A model generated the notes under the pieces. The model made no database searches and had not been told where the DNA came from. It worked only from the letters and a program-made list of their open reading frames with translations. The position numbers were made by a program, and so were the translations under genes. This document shows, piece by piece, positions 1 to 8,545 of a DNA stretch of 64,000 bases (position 1 is its first letter; the number at the start of each line of letters is the position of its first letter). This DNA is from Nitrospira sp. (GTDB lineage Bacteria > Nitrospirota > Nitrospiria > Nitrospirales > Nitrospiraceae), in NCBI GenBank assembly GCA_016715825.1, contig JADJXO010000001.1:867001-931000 (forward strand). Reading direction: 5' to 3'.

Positions 1-63
1 AGCCGCACGTTTGGCAACTTTCGCTGTAACTCGCTGAACTGATCGTGATGTGGCCATTGTCAT
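1..63 (-). CDS. Possible N-terminus of a minus-strand gene, cut by the window edge
   Basis: Reading leftward from 63 there is an open frame to the window edge, starting ATG-ACA-ATG. A GAGAGGAG ribosome-binding site lies just before the first ATG and at good spacing for the second one (position 57). The roughly 20 visible residues are basic and rich in Ala, Ser and Val, and suggest no function. The evidence is only the start signal and the open frame, so this is tentative. It would be divergent from the ATP-grasp gene. Confidence 0.4.
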   Translation of the reverse strand, partial: MTMATSRSVQRVTAKVAKRAA

Positions 64-317
64 CTCCTCTCTGGTGACTCGTGGGTGGCGGTGCTGCGTG
101 ATGAGTAGCATAGCCCGCACGGTGGTTCAAGCATTCACAGCCTGAGAAGACCAAGGAGGAGGATGAACGGTCCCATACCCATCGACACCCATGACGGCAA
201 GACAACGAATGGATTGCGCTGTTCCCGATCCTTGTCTCAACCCTTGCATTGGCGACGAAAAGAGAAGACTATTGCCCCACACAGAATGTGCCAATGTGCA
301 TGCGGCAGGTTTCCGAA

Positions 318-1817
318 ATGAGCCTCAATTCGAACCGCCAGTTCCAACCAGCCAAACTCCGAGACCTTTTCAGGCGCTATCAGATCGGCGAACACTTCGA
401 TGAAATGTTCGAAGCCCCGGAACGACTTCGGCCGCACTATCGCCAGTTATATGAGCAACTTCAGGCACTCTCGGTCGGCGAACTCGCCCAGTATCAAGAG
501 CTGGCCGCCAGAGCTTTTTTAGATCAGGGAATTACATTTACGGTGTACGGAGACGCACAGGAAACGGAACGCATTTTCCCCTTTGACCTTCTGCCTCGTA
601 TCATTCCTAACAGCGAATGGCGACACATAGAGCAGGGTATCCGACAACGGATTCAAGCGCTCAACGCGTTCTTATTCGATGTCTATGGCGAGCAGCGCAT
701 TCTGCGCGAGGGGATTATCCCTCGTGAGCTTGTTGAAGGTGCGTCAGGTTTTCAACAGGAGTTCGTTGGATTCAGACCTCCGCGCGATCTGTATATTCAT
801 ATCGCCGGCATTGATCTTGTTCGGAATCAGGACGGCACATACCTCGTTCTGGAAGACAATCTGCGGACTCCATCGGGTATCTCATATGTCTTGGAAACTC
901 GTGAGATTATGAAGCGTGTCTTTCCGAGTTTATTCAAGCAAATGCGAATCAGGCCGGTCGATCACTATCCGAATCAGTTGCTGGAAAATCTTCGTTATCT
1001 TGCACCGGACATTCGCGAGAATCCCACCGTGGTCCTGCTGACACCAGGGGTAAATAATTCCGCCTATTTCGAGCATTCGTTCCTGGCGCTTCAAATGGGG
1101 ATCGAGCTTGTGGAGGGTCGGGATTTGATCGTGGAGTCCGATCGAGTCTATATGAAAACGACTCAAGGATTGCAGCAAGTGGATGTCATTTATCGACGAG
1201 TGGATGATAGGTTTTTGGACCCAGAAGTCTTTCATCGCGACTCACTGTTGGGAGTACCGGGTCTCATGCGGGCCTACCATGCCGGACACGTGGCCTTAGC
1301 CAACGCAATCGGCAATGGCGTGGCAGACGATAAGGCCATCTATGCCTACGTACCGCAGATGATTGCCTTCTATTTGAGTGAAACTCCCGTGCTCCCCAAC
1401 GTCGATACCTATCTCTGCAGTCGAGAGGGGGATCTCAGGTATGTGCTCGATCACCTTCCCTCTCTCGTGGTGAAAGCCGTGAATGAATCGGGTGGGTATG
1501 GCATGTTGATGGGGCCGGCCTCCACCAAAGCTGAACAGGAAGAGTTTCGAACGCGTATCCGTCACAATCCCAGAAACTACATCGCGCAGCCGATCGTGTC
1601 GTTATCGAGATTACCCTGTCTCACGGACAACCATTCCGGTGATTTCGAGTTTGCCGGACGCCATATCGATCTACGACCCTTCGTGCTCTCCGGTAAGGAC
1701 ATTACGCTCTCACTGGGCGGACTCACACGCGTGGCCTTGCAGGAGGGCTCCCTCGTCGTGAACTCTTCCCAAGGCGGGGGCAGTAAAGGAACCTGGGTCC
1801 TCTATGGAGAAGACTGA
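318..1817 (+). CDS. Circularly permuted ATP-grasp protein (DUF404/DUF407 type)
   Basis: This 499-aa protein resembles the circularly permuted type 2 ATP-grasp family, whose members are predicted to form amide or peptide bonds at the cost of ATP. Visible support: full family length, an N-terminal helical segment, the acidic stretch LVLEDNLRTPSG near residue 185, and a glycine-rich C-terminus (SSQGGGSKGTW) seen in this family. An in-frame TTG at 249 would add 23 residues, but family similarity begins near MSLNSNRQF, so I chose the ATG at 318. The gene is followed after 6 nt by the alpha-E/transglutaminase fusion, its usual partner. The substrate is unknown. Confidence 0.88.
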   Translation: MSLNSNRQFQPAKLRDLFRRYQIGEHFDEMFEAPERLRPHYRQLYEQLQALSVGELAQYQELAARAFLDQGITFTVYGDAQETERIFPFDLLPRIIPNSEWRHIEQGIRQRIQALNAFLFDVYGEQRILREGIIPRELVEGASGFQQEFVGFRPPRDLYIHIAGIDLVRNQDGTYLVLEDNLRTPSGISYVLETREIMKRVFPSLFKQMRIRPVDHYPNQLLENLRYLAPDIRENPTVVLLTPGVNNSAYFEHSFLALQMGIELVEGRDLIVESDRVYMKTTQGLQQVDVIYRRVDDRFLDPEVFHRDSLLGVPGLMRAYHAGHVALANAIGNGVADDKAIYAYVPQMIAFYLSETPVLPNVDTYLCSREGDLRYVLDHLPSLVVKAVNESGGYGMLMGPASTKAEQEEFRTRIRHNPRNYIAQPIVSLSRLPCLTDNHSGDFEFAGRHIDLRPFVLSGKDITLSLGGLTRVALQEGSLVVNSSQGGGSKGTWVLYGED

Positions 1818-1823
1818 CGATCC

Positions 1824-3767
1824 ATGCTGAGCCGAACTGCAGAATCGTGTTTTTGGATCGCCCGCTATACGGAACGCGCCGAGTACACGGCCAGGCTGAT
1901 CAACGTCCATTATCAGTTGTTGCTGGGAAGCTCCAACCAACACGATCAGAACACAATTTGGCGATGGTATCTGGAGAGCACCGGACAGCTCTCGTTGTAC
2001 GAGGAACGGAGACAGCCTCTTGAAACGATGACGGTACTGCAATTCCTGACGCTTGATGCCGGCAATCCCAACGCCCTGGTCAACTTGATCAGCGCCGCCA
2101 GAGAAAATGCACGTGGCATTCAGGATCAGTTGTCCAGCGAAGTGTGGCACCATATCAACCGGATGCATTTGGCGTGGAGAACGTATACACCTGGGATCAT
2201 CGCCGCCACACCGCATCGACTGCTGACCGAGGTTCAAGACACCTGTTACACGCTTCACGGCATCATGGCCAGTACGATGCTCCACGATGAAGGGTGGACG
2301 TTTTACCGTCTCGGGAAGGATATCGAGCGCGCGAACCATACGGCTCGCCTGCTCGTCCATCCAATCCTTCTTCAGATGTCCCCGGAGTCAACGGAATTGT
2401 CTGCTCTCCATCAATGCGTGGCCATCTTGAAGTCGGCGAGCGCCTACGAGGCCTACAGAAAAGTCTCACGCTCAGTAGTCCTGCCGGAAAAAATCGTCGA
2501 GTTCTTGTTGCTGAATCAATATTTCCCACGGTCTGTTCGGTTCTGCGCCCGAGGACTCCGTCAACATATCGAACGGCTGATGGACAAGTCATCCCGAGTG
2601 GGGGATCGTGAACCAGCCCGCCTGATCGGGCAGATGGCTGCTGACTTGGACTTCGCGACATTGGAAGAAATCCATGAGATCGGACTGGAATCGTTTCTCA
2701 CCGAGGTCTTGCGACAGCTTGATCGCATTACGATGGCGGTGGCGCGCACCTATTTCAGGTCCGGGAACACTGAAGATGTGAGAATGTCGAGTCCACGGCG
2801 TCATCTGTGGTTGGAGCATCACGAGGCAACGGTTCACCACGTGAAAGCCTTACTCTCGGCACGCATCCAATTCACGTACACCTATGACGCGCCGGTGACG
2901 AATGTCAGGACCATCATGCGTGTGGCTCCCCATCAACATTATGGGAACCAGCGACGACTCGATGTCCGGTGGCATATGGATCCTCCGGCCGATTATCGGC
3001 ATTACACCGACGCATTTGGAAATCTTGTGTGGCAGATGGATCATGCGCGAGTCGAAAAAGAAATTGCCTGTACCGTCGACATGCGTGTTGAAACACAAAC
3101 CGGCTACCTCACAGACGGGTCGCTGGGAATGCAGGGCACCGATCCCCTCGATACCGATTGCACGGTCGCGTCTGCAGAGTTCACCAGATTCACCCATCTG
3201 GTCGACCGGTCTGAAGTCCTGGTGCGTCTCAGCGAACGGCTGCGGGGAGGCGGAGGCTCACCGGGCAAGCTCGCAGAAGCCATCCTTCATCAGGTGCATG
3301 CGGCCTTGCGTTATGAGCCAGGACGGACACATGTCGGAACAACAGCCTCTGAGGCCATGGCCTTAGGGTCAGGGGTCTGCCAAGATTACACCCACGTGAT
3401 GCTGACGCTCTGCCGTTTAGCCGGCCTACCTGCTCGGTACGTGTCAGGTCTTCTCCCAGGCGAAGGGCAAATGCACGCCTGGGTTGAAGTGCTGATACCC
3501 GGCTCAGGACAGAAACTTCCCATGTGGGTCGGGTACGATCCAACCCATCAACGACGCTGCGATGAGCGGTACATCACCGTCGCCGTCGGACGCGACTACC
3601 AGGATATTGCCCCGACGAGCGGCTATTACGAAGGCGACGCCAACAACCGTCTCGACATGGCGGTCTCGGTGACCTTGGAGTCTCATGGCCCGATGGAACG
3701 GTGGATCAGCAGCCACGGTCAAGCCACCGCGTCAACATCCTATCCGGACGAACAACAACAGCAGTGA
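1824..3767 (+). CDS. Alpha-E domain / transglutaminase-like fusion protein
   Basis: At 647 aa this is about twice the size of a single alpha-E protein. Residues 1 to about 310 match the helical alpha-E (DUF403) family in style (MLSRTAESCFWIARYTERAE). From about 345 a bacterial transglutaminase N-terminal region is followed by a transglutaminase-like core. The triad is visible as C519 (GVCQDYTH), H551 (MHAWVE) and D572 (GYDPTH), so it should be an active cysteine peptidase or transferase. Alpha-E and transglutaminase genes often neighbour permuted ATP-grasp genes as separate ORFs; here the two are fused and translated 6 nt after the ATP-grasp stop. The pair probably makes and trims an amide-linked modification; this role is inferred. 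Confidence 0.88.
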   Translation: MLSRTAESCFWIARYTERAEYTARLINVHYQLLLGSSNQHDQNTIWRWYLESTGQLSLYEERRQPLETMTVLQFLTLDAGNPNALVNLISAARENARGIQDQLSSEVWHHINRMHLAWRTYTPGIIAATPHRLLTEVQDTCYTLHGIMASTMLHDEGWTFYRLGKDIERANHTARLLVHPILLQMSPESTELSALHQCVAILKSASAYEAYRKVSRSVVLPEKIVEFLLLNQYFPRSVRFCARGLRQHIERLMDKSSRVGDREPARLIGQMAADLDFATLEEIHEIGLESFLTEVLRQLDRITMAVARTYFRSGNTEDVRMSSPRRHLWLEHHEATVHHVKALLSARIQFTYTYDAPVTNVRTIMRVAPHQHYGNQRRLDVRWHMDPPADYRHYTDAFGNLVWQMDHARVEKEIACTVDMRVETQTGYLTDGSLGMQGTDPLDTDCTVASAEFTRFTHLVDRSEVLVRLSERLRGGGGSPGKLAEAILHQVHAALRYEPGRTHVGTTASEAMALGSGVCQDYTHVMLTLCRLAGLPARYVSGLLPGEGQMHAWVEVLIPGSGQKLPMWVGYDPTHQRRCDERYITVAVGRDYQDIAPTSGYYEGDANNRLDMAVSVTLESHGPMERWISSHGQATASTSYPDEQQQQ

Positions 3768-3851
3768 TTGTATTTCGGTCGAAGGATTTACCGCAGGCGT
3801 GCACGCCTAGACGCTGTACCGGTGTGCGACGCTTTACCTCGGTATTCGCGT

Positions 3852-4058
3852 CTATTTGCCTCGTCTTAATTTGACCGTGAACGCGCCGACACCTCGTGTA
3901 ATGATCACCTGCCTGGCTCGGCTTACTCGGCCGACTTCTTGAAACAGTTCGCTCCAGGTGATTTCAGGGTATCGAGCAATGAGGAGTTCACACTCACACT
4001 CAGGAAAGCCCTGGAATACGGCCAGGATTCGCTCGGTGATTGGCCTGGTGAGAGGCAT
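3852..4058 (-). CDS. Small protein of an unrecognised two-copy family, copy A
   Basis: This 68-aa protein begins MPLTRPITERILAVFQG and ends with ITRGVGAFTVKLRRGK. It is clearly homologous along its length to the 69-aa product at 7994-8203: both share PIT-R-L--QG, a central W-EL--EV-R-SR and a C-terminal ITRGVG-(F/Y)T(I/V)-L. The open frame extends upstream to 4202, but homology starts at this ATG, which has an AGGCGGA element upstream. Helix-helix-strand character with a basic tail could suit a winged-helix-like nucleic-acid binder, but I do not recognise the family. It is convergent with the transglutaminase gene and stands alone. Confidence 0.7.
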   Translation of the reverse strand: MPLTRPITERILAVFQGFPECECELLIARYPEITWSELFQEVGRVSRARQVIITRGVGAFTVKLRRGK

Positions 4059-4356
4059 CGGCGATTCCGCCTGGGAATGGCTGCGTCCGGTGAAGTGTGA
4101 GGGGCACTCGGCGTGGGAACGCGGAGACTTGGGAATCGGCCAGGAAAAAGCCGAACACGAGAGGGATGAGACGGTCAGCGTGCTGCAACGTCGTGGGAAC
4201 ATGCGACGTGGTCTTGAGCTGATCCGTTAAGCGAGGTGGAAGCCTCCAGCTCGATGCTGTCTGTCGTGCGTAAGGCCATCAGGTCCGACACATGGGCGCT
4301 GGGAGAGGACCCGTCTCGGTTTCGATGATCGGGACCTTGTGCGGAGTTTCTTGCCG

Positions 4357-4896
4357 TCAGCCCTTCAATCGCAGAAATTCCACGTGAATAGTCTGGGCGC
4401 CGTCGGCAATCCAGGCATGTCCGTCTTGAATCGTCCATTGTAGCTGCATGGTCGGTCGTGCCATCCTGGCCAAGGCACGAACGCTCTCCATCGGGAGCAG
4501 CGTCACAGCCAGATTCTTCAGCCGGTCGAGCGATTGCTTCTGGTTGGCCCACCATACCTCCGCACTGCGGGCTCCATACGCATAGACGATGACCTGTTTG
4601 GAGCGGCCACAGGCCTGACGCAGGAGCTTGTCGTCAGGCTGGCCGATCTCAATCCAGCAGTCGATGGCTCCGGTCAAATCACGTTGCCACAAGGCCGGTT
4701 CATCTTCTGTGCTCACCCCGCGGCCGAACGACAAGGCCTCGTCCGCATTGAGCGCGAAGGCCAGCACTCGTACCATCAGGCGTTCCTCGGTTTCAGACGG
4801 ATGGCGTGCCAACGTGAGGGGATGGTCCTGGAAATACTGACGATCCATATCGGCGATCTGTAGCACTGCTTTATAGATGGTTGCGTTCGAAGCCAT
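4357..4896 (-). CDS. yaeQ: YaeQ family protein
   Basis: The 179-aa product matches YaeQ along its length: the start ASNATIYKA, the middle HPSETEERLMVRVLAF and LSFGRGVSTEDEPALW, and the IEIGQPDDKLLRQAC region. YaeQ has a PD-(D/E)xK nuclease-like fold, and its cellular role is unsettled. The conserved E in IEIGQP and the following basic KQVIVYAYG strand fit that fold. It is 17 nt downstream of the VF530 gene on the same strand, so the two are probably co-transcribed. YaeQ is best known from proteobacteria, so its presence here may be a transfer. Confidence 0.93.
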   Translation of the reverse strand: MASNATIYKAVLQIADMDRQYFQDHPLTLARHPSETEERLMVRVLAFALNADEALSFGRGVSTEDEPALWQRDLTGAIDCWIEIGQPDDKLLRQACGRSKQVIVYAYGARSAEVWWANQKQSLDRLKNLAVTLLPMESVRALARMARPTMQLQWTIQDGHAWIADGAQTIHVEFLRLKG

Positions 4897-4913
4897 AGAG
4901 CCGGGCCTGGGGG

Positions 4914-5144
4914 TTAGGGGAGTTCCGCGACGAACATCTGTTCAATGCGTTTGCGCGCCCAGGGCGTCTTACGGAGGAACGTCAGACTCGACTGGATCGT
5001 CGGGTGATGACGAAAGCAGCGAATGGGCACCCGAGCGCCCAGTGTCGCCCATCCGTGCCGTGCGACCAAGGTCGTCACAATGGCTTCCAATGTGATCCCG
5101 TGCAAGGGATCCCGAGGATGAGCGATGGCGTGCGGTTGGTGCAT
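4914..5144 (-). CDS. VF530 (DUF2132) family DNA-binding protein
   Basis: This 76-aa protein contains the VF530 signature: DPLHGITLEAIVTTLV, a GW--LG region, IRCFRHHPTIQSSLTFLRKTPWAR and a short C-terminus. VF530 proteins are small, all-helical and reported as double-stranded-DNA binders; no enzymatic activity is known. It starts at an ATG about 75 nt downstream of the creA-like stop and lies directly before yaeQ. The order creA-VF530-yaeQ on one strand could be one transcript. The family call is safe; its cellular function is not known. Confidence 0.9.
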   Translation of the reverse strand: MHQPHAIAHPRDPLHGITLEAIVTTLVARHGWATLGARVPIRCFRHHPTIQSSLTFLRKTPWARKRIEQMFVAELP

Positions 5145-5219
5145 GGATGAAGTGGGCCTGCGCGAGATCCTCAGAAAGAGGAAAACAATAAGGCGATTCC
5201 AGACGGTGTTTCCTGGCCC

Positions 5220-5687
5220 TTATTGAGCAGACCAGGATTGAACCGGCACGGTCGAGATCGCATTTTGTGGCGAGCCCTCGATCACGCGATCGCTGTAGAC
5301 GAGGTAAATATAAGTCTGGCGTTTCTTGTCAAAAAATCTGACCACTTGGAGTTTCTTAAAAATCAAAGATCGACTCTCACTGAAGACCCGTTCTCCTTCT
5401 TTCAGCTCGCCTACAACCCGAATCGGACCGACTTGCCGACAAGCAATGGAGGCATCGGACGTTTCCTCTGCCAATCCGACCATTCCTTTGAAGCCGCCCT
5501 TTCTTGATCGACTCAGGTGACAAGTGATGCCTTCTATTTTCGGATCGTCAAACGCTTCGACCACAATCTTGTGATCCGGCCCAAAGAATTTGAATTTCGT
5601 ATCGACACTGCCGATTTCCTCAGACTGACTCGCCGAAACAATAGTTGCGCAGCAGAGCAGCGTGGCCACCCATATGTTTATCTTCAT
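5220..5687 (-). CDS. creA: CreA family protein, exported
   Basis: The 155-aa product has a signal peptide (MKINIWVATLLCCATIVSAS) and then the CreA core: IGSVDT-FKFFGPDHKIVVEAFDDPKI-GITCHLSRSRKGG, a (S/A)IACRQVGPI segment and a late YLVYSDRVIEGSPQNAISTVP. CreA proteins are periplasmic and of unknown function; the E. coli gene only neighbours the CreBC regulators, and no such regulators are found here. Length and all conserved blocks agree with the family. It is the first gene of a minus-strand run ending with yaeQ. Confidence 0.93.
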   Translation of the reverse strand: MKINIWVATLLCCATIVSASQSEEIGSVDTKFKFFGPDHKIVVEAFDDPKIEGITCHLSRSRKGGFKGMVGLAEETSDASIACRQVGPIRVVGELKEGERVFSESRSLIFKKLQVVRFFDKKRQTYIYLVYSDRVIEGSPQNAISTVPVQSWSAQ

Positions 5688-5837
5688 CTACCTAGTCTCC
5701 CGTCATGGACTAACACGATAATCGTGTACCGTATAACTCGGAGATGCTCGAACGCAAGAGCGTCGTCGCCTGAAGATGTTGGATCACAATCCCTGATTCG
5801 TATTCTCCTCGTATCCTTGCGCTGCACGGCCGCTGAT

Positions 5838-6344
5838 CTAGTCGCATGCCTGAAACTGGGATTGCTGGCAGCGCCGTGCCATTTCTTCCGCTTGCTCGAT
5901 CTGTGCAGCGGTCATCTTTGAGCTCAGAACGTCTCGGCGTTTCAACGCGGCCTCTCCTTCATCGCCAGGTACGAGAGCGCCGGCGAGTTGGTACCACATG
6001 AACGCACGTACCAAGTCTTTCCGAACACCCCGTCCTCTCTCGTAGATCAGACCCAGGTTGTTCTGCGGGCCAGGATACCCCTGGGCCGCCGCTTTACGAA
6101 ACCACGCCACTGCCATTTGGTAGTCCTGTCGGACGCCCCGTCCTCGGTCATGCATCACGCCCAGATAGAACTGCGCTGAGGCTACTCCTTGCTCCGCCAG
6201 AGGACCGAAGAGGCGAGCCGCCTTGGTATACTCACCACGCTCATAGGCAAATTCCGCTTCTTCAATCGAACCCGCCGCCACAACGGACGGTGCACCTGCC
6301 GCACAAGTCAAAACCACAAGGAGTACAGGGGAATACCACCGCAT
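5838..6344 (-). CDS. Exported Sel1-repeat (TPR-like) protein
   Basis: The 168-aa product has an N-terminal signal sequence (hydrophobic run after MRWYS, ending near VVAAG). At least two Sel1 repeats follow: A-AQFYLGVMHDRGRGV-QDY--A--WFRKAA and the next unit with NLGLIYERGRGV, then a shorter third unit. Sel1 repeats are protein-interaction solenoids. The export signal places it in the periplasm or outer membrane. An AAGGAAGG element about 10 nt upstream supports the start. No partner is evident; neighbours on both sides are separated by gaps of 150 to 290 nt. Confidence 0.88.
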   Translation of the reverse strand: MRWYSPVLLVVLTCAAGAPSVVAAGSIEEAEFAYERGEYTKAARLFGPLAEQGVASAQFYLGVMHDRGRGVRQDYQMAVAWFRKAAAQGYPGPQNNLGLIYERGRGVRKDLVRAFMWYQLAGALVPGDEGEAALKRRDVLSSKMTAAQIEQAEEMARRCQQSQFQACD

Positions 6345-6634
6345 CGATCACCAGCCTTCCTTTCACCAGAATCGTTACACCATCAAGCCTGTTCCGATCA
6401 GTCTACTGTAAAGTTGGAGACCAATTCATCATTGCTCAAGCAATGGGAGGGGAGGTGGACCGGATAAAGCAGTGTCGGCAGGAGATGTCGGATCGCAGGA
6501 GTTATCACTCAACTCCTATAGAAGTGAATCACTGCTGGCAATGCAGTTCAACCCCTGGGCAACTGTGGTAACAACGTGTTGCATCAAGTGGGAGCGTTCG
6601 CGGGCGAGAGCTGATTGCATATCTCCCTCTTAGG

Positions 6635-7579
6635 TCAGAATGGTTTCGGCCTGTACCCATGATCGTGGCCCGACTCGTCCTCATGTCTGGCTCTCGCGCG
6701 CTGCTCTTGTTCACACTCAACACGCCGACGCTCCTCCATGATCATGTGATCGAGCTCGGCCATGTGCTGCGCGGCAAAGGCTGTGACCGCTGTTCGCTCA
6801 TCTGTCAGCCAGCGCGTTAGTGACTCCTGCTTAACCCGCCAGGCATTCGCCAACCCAAATTCCCCGGAGCGGGCGCCTGGGCTATTGAGGATGGTCCGGA
6901 CTTCGTCCATTTTTCGAGAGTCCTGTGGGAAATGTGCCACAATCTCTTTCAAGACGTCATCAATCGAGGTCGAACCAAGATAGTTCTGAAGAAGTGCGAG
7001 GGTGAAATCTATCTCCAGGTCGCGACCAGTCTTCACAAACTCGGCAAGCGCGGCCGCGAACTCAGACGTGCAGGTGGGGAACGCTCTGCCGAGTAGGCTG
7101 CCTCCACGAAAGCGAAATTCCGCTTGGTCCTGAGCGAACCACGCCAGTCCCTTCTTGATGGCGAGTCGTGGATCGTTCGCGAGCACCGGTTCCAATCCTT
7201 GGAACTCAAACGGGATCAGCTCACCCTGTGCATCGTCTCCGGTATCAGTCTCCTTCAGGAGTCGAGCCACCACAAGCTCGCTCAATCGTTGCCGTTCCGT
7301 CTCTCGGACTCGAACAAACACGAGTCCGGCGGTGCTCTCATCGACCCACTGGACATCGGCCCCATCAATCATCAAGGCCCACTCCAAGCCGGGCGCCGCG
7401 ATGCGAAGCTCAAGTGAGAGGCCTGGCAACATGAGGAGCGGGCTCTCCAGTCGGCACCCGTTCTGTGAAAGATCGAGCAACATGCCCGTTCCTTCGGACT
7501 CCACGGAGCCGGTCATCATCGTGGGAAAGCGCACTCTAACTCGGGGTTCAGTTCGTTGATCCTCAACCTTCCCATTCAT
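6635..7579 (-). CDS. PilZ domain protein with unrecognised helical C-terminus
   Basis: The 314-aa product begins with a PilZ-like domain: a basic EPRVRVR motif at 11-17 and DLSQNG (36-41), matching the RxxxR and D/NxSxxG elements that bind cyclic-di-GMP. The rest of the PilZ barrel extends to about residue 105. Residues 140-310 are mostly helical and charged and match no family I know; the last 30 residues are rich in Glu, Arg and His. This suggests a cyclic-di-GMP receptor with a private output domain. A GAGGAG element lies 12 nt before the ATG. The 414-nt region upstream has no gene and should hold its promoter. Confidence 0.78.
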   Translation of the reverse strand: MNGKVEDQRTEPRVRVRFPTMMTGSVESEGTGMLLDLSQNGCRLESPLLMLPGLSLELRIAAPGLEWALMIDGADVQWVDESTAGLVFVRVRETERQRLSELVVARLLKETDTGDDAQGELIPFEFQGLEPVLANDPRLAIKKGLAWFAQDQAEFRFRGGSLLGRAFPTCTSEFAAALAEFVKTGRDLEIDFTLALLQNYLGSTSIDDVLKEIVAHFPQDSRKMDEVRTILNSPGARSGEFGLANAWRVKQESLTRWLTDERTAVTAFAAQHMAELDHMIMEERRRVECEQEQRARARHEDESGHDHGYRPKPF

Positions 7580-7993
7580 GACTGATCGAGACTCCTCTTT
7601 TTCATCAATTGAACCATCTTTTCCATCCCTCTCAAAAGGAAACAGAGGCGAGGGTACCTGTCCTTGTCGCCTGATTGATCAACAGGACATGATTTGTTCA
7701 GAGACACATTATCCCGCGCAGGGATGTCAACCGGCAACAGCCCTTCACCTGGAATACAGCGGGTCAAGAATCGCGGCTGCGAACAGGGGGGAAAGATATG
7801 AGGTGTGAGCTCTCAGAGAGTCAAATGAGGACGGCGAGCTATGCCGGAACTTCAACGAAGTCGCTACATATCTGCTATGGGAAAAGACTCTCGTGATTGG
7901 CCTCTCAGACGGTTCAGGACATGGCAGACGAGAACACCGGCAACCAGTTGGGTATAGCGTGGCACGAGGAATCTTGGGGAGGGATTAGGGATC
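7580..7993. other. 414-nt stretch without a credible gene
   Basis: The region lies between the PilZ gene start and the stop of small-family copy B, both on the minus strand. Short frames on the plus strand (for example 7578-7808) have low-complexity, coding-unlike products and no ribosome-binding site. I see no convincing -35/-10 pair, hairpin terminator or repeat. It presumably contains the PilZ gene promoter and leader. Confidence 0.5.
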
Positions 7994-8203
7994 TCACTTC
8001 AGAGCAGCAGCCAACCGGATGGTGTAGATCCCCACACCTCGCGTAATCGTAATCTCCCCAATTCGGCTTAAACGAGAGACTTCGGCATTGAGTTCATTCC
8101 AGGTAAATTGGGGTAAACGGGTCACCAGGCTTTCGAATTCGTGTTCGGCAGCACCTTGCAGCAATTCAAGAACCCGACTGGTAATAGGCCTCTGCTGTTC
8201 CAT
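7994..8203 (-). CDS. Small protein of an unrecognised two-copy family, copy B
   Basis: This 69-aa protein starts MEQQRPITSRVLELLQG and is the paralogue of the product at 3852-4058. The start is well defined by AAGGAGG, 8 nt upstream of the ATG at 8203, so the longer frame to 8341 is not needed. Shared elements include PIT-R-LELLQG, W-EL--EVSRLSR, and the end ITRGVGIYTIRL. Both copies are stand-alone minus-strand genes about 4 kb apart. The pattern could fit a small winged-helix-like regulator; this is a guess and I do not recognise the family. Confidence 0.78.
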   Translation of the reverse strand: MEQQRPITSRVLELLQGAAEHEFESLVTRLPQFTWNELNAEVSRLSRIGEITITRGVGIYTIRLAAALK

Positions 8204-8545
8204 CGCACTGCCTCCTTGTTCGAATTGACTCCTATGCGGACATGAGTCAGACGGTCTCTCCGAAGATGCGTCGAACACTCCCCATGTTGGAACGGCGACG
8301 TCCGAATGATCGCTCGACTGCGAGAGGCTGACAAGCACCAAAGATGAGTCAGATGGCGTGGCTAAAACGACTCGTCTCTATGCTACGCGTTACGATGGAA
8401 CGGGGTCAAGCCATCATGCCGGCAAAGAAAGGCATCGTCCTTGTATGGTGCTGAAGGCAAGACTGATCGTTCATTCCTGAGTCAGACCTCGTTCACAGGC
8501 AGATTCGCCCTGTTGTGTGATTTCGAGTCGGCAGACAGTCTGCCG
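8204..8545. other. 342-nt stretch without a credible gene
   Basis: The region lies upstream of small-family copy B and downstream of the secreted two-repeat protein (both minus strand). The extended frame to 8341 reads through a Shine-Dalgarno and looks non-coding. I see no terminator with a T-run and no strong promoter; it likely carries the promoter of copy B. Confidence 0.45.

Noticed and set aside
3795..3808. Palindrome AGGCG-TGCA-CGCCT after the transglutaminase gene
   Set aside because: Short stem with no T-run; not convincing as a terminator.
7578..7808. 76-aa plus-strand frame in the gap before the PilZ gene
   Set aside because: No ribosome-binding site, composition unlike a protein, and overlaps the PilZ promoter region.
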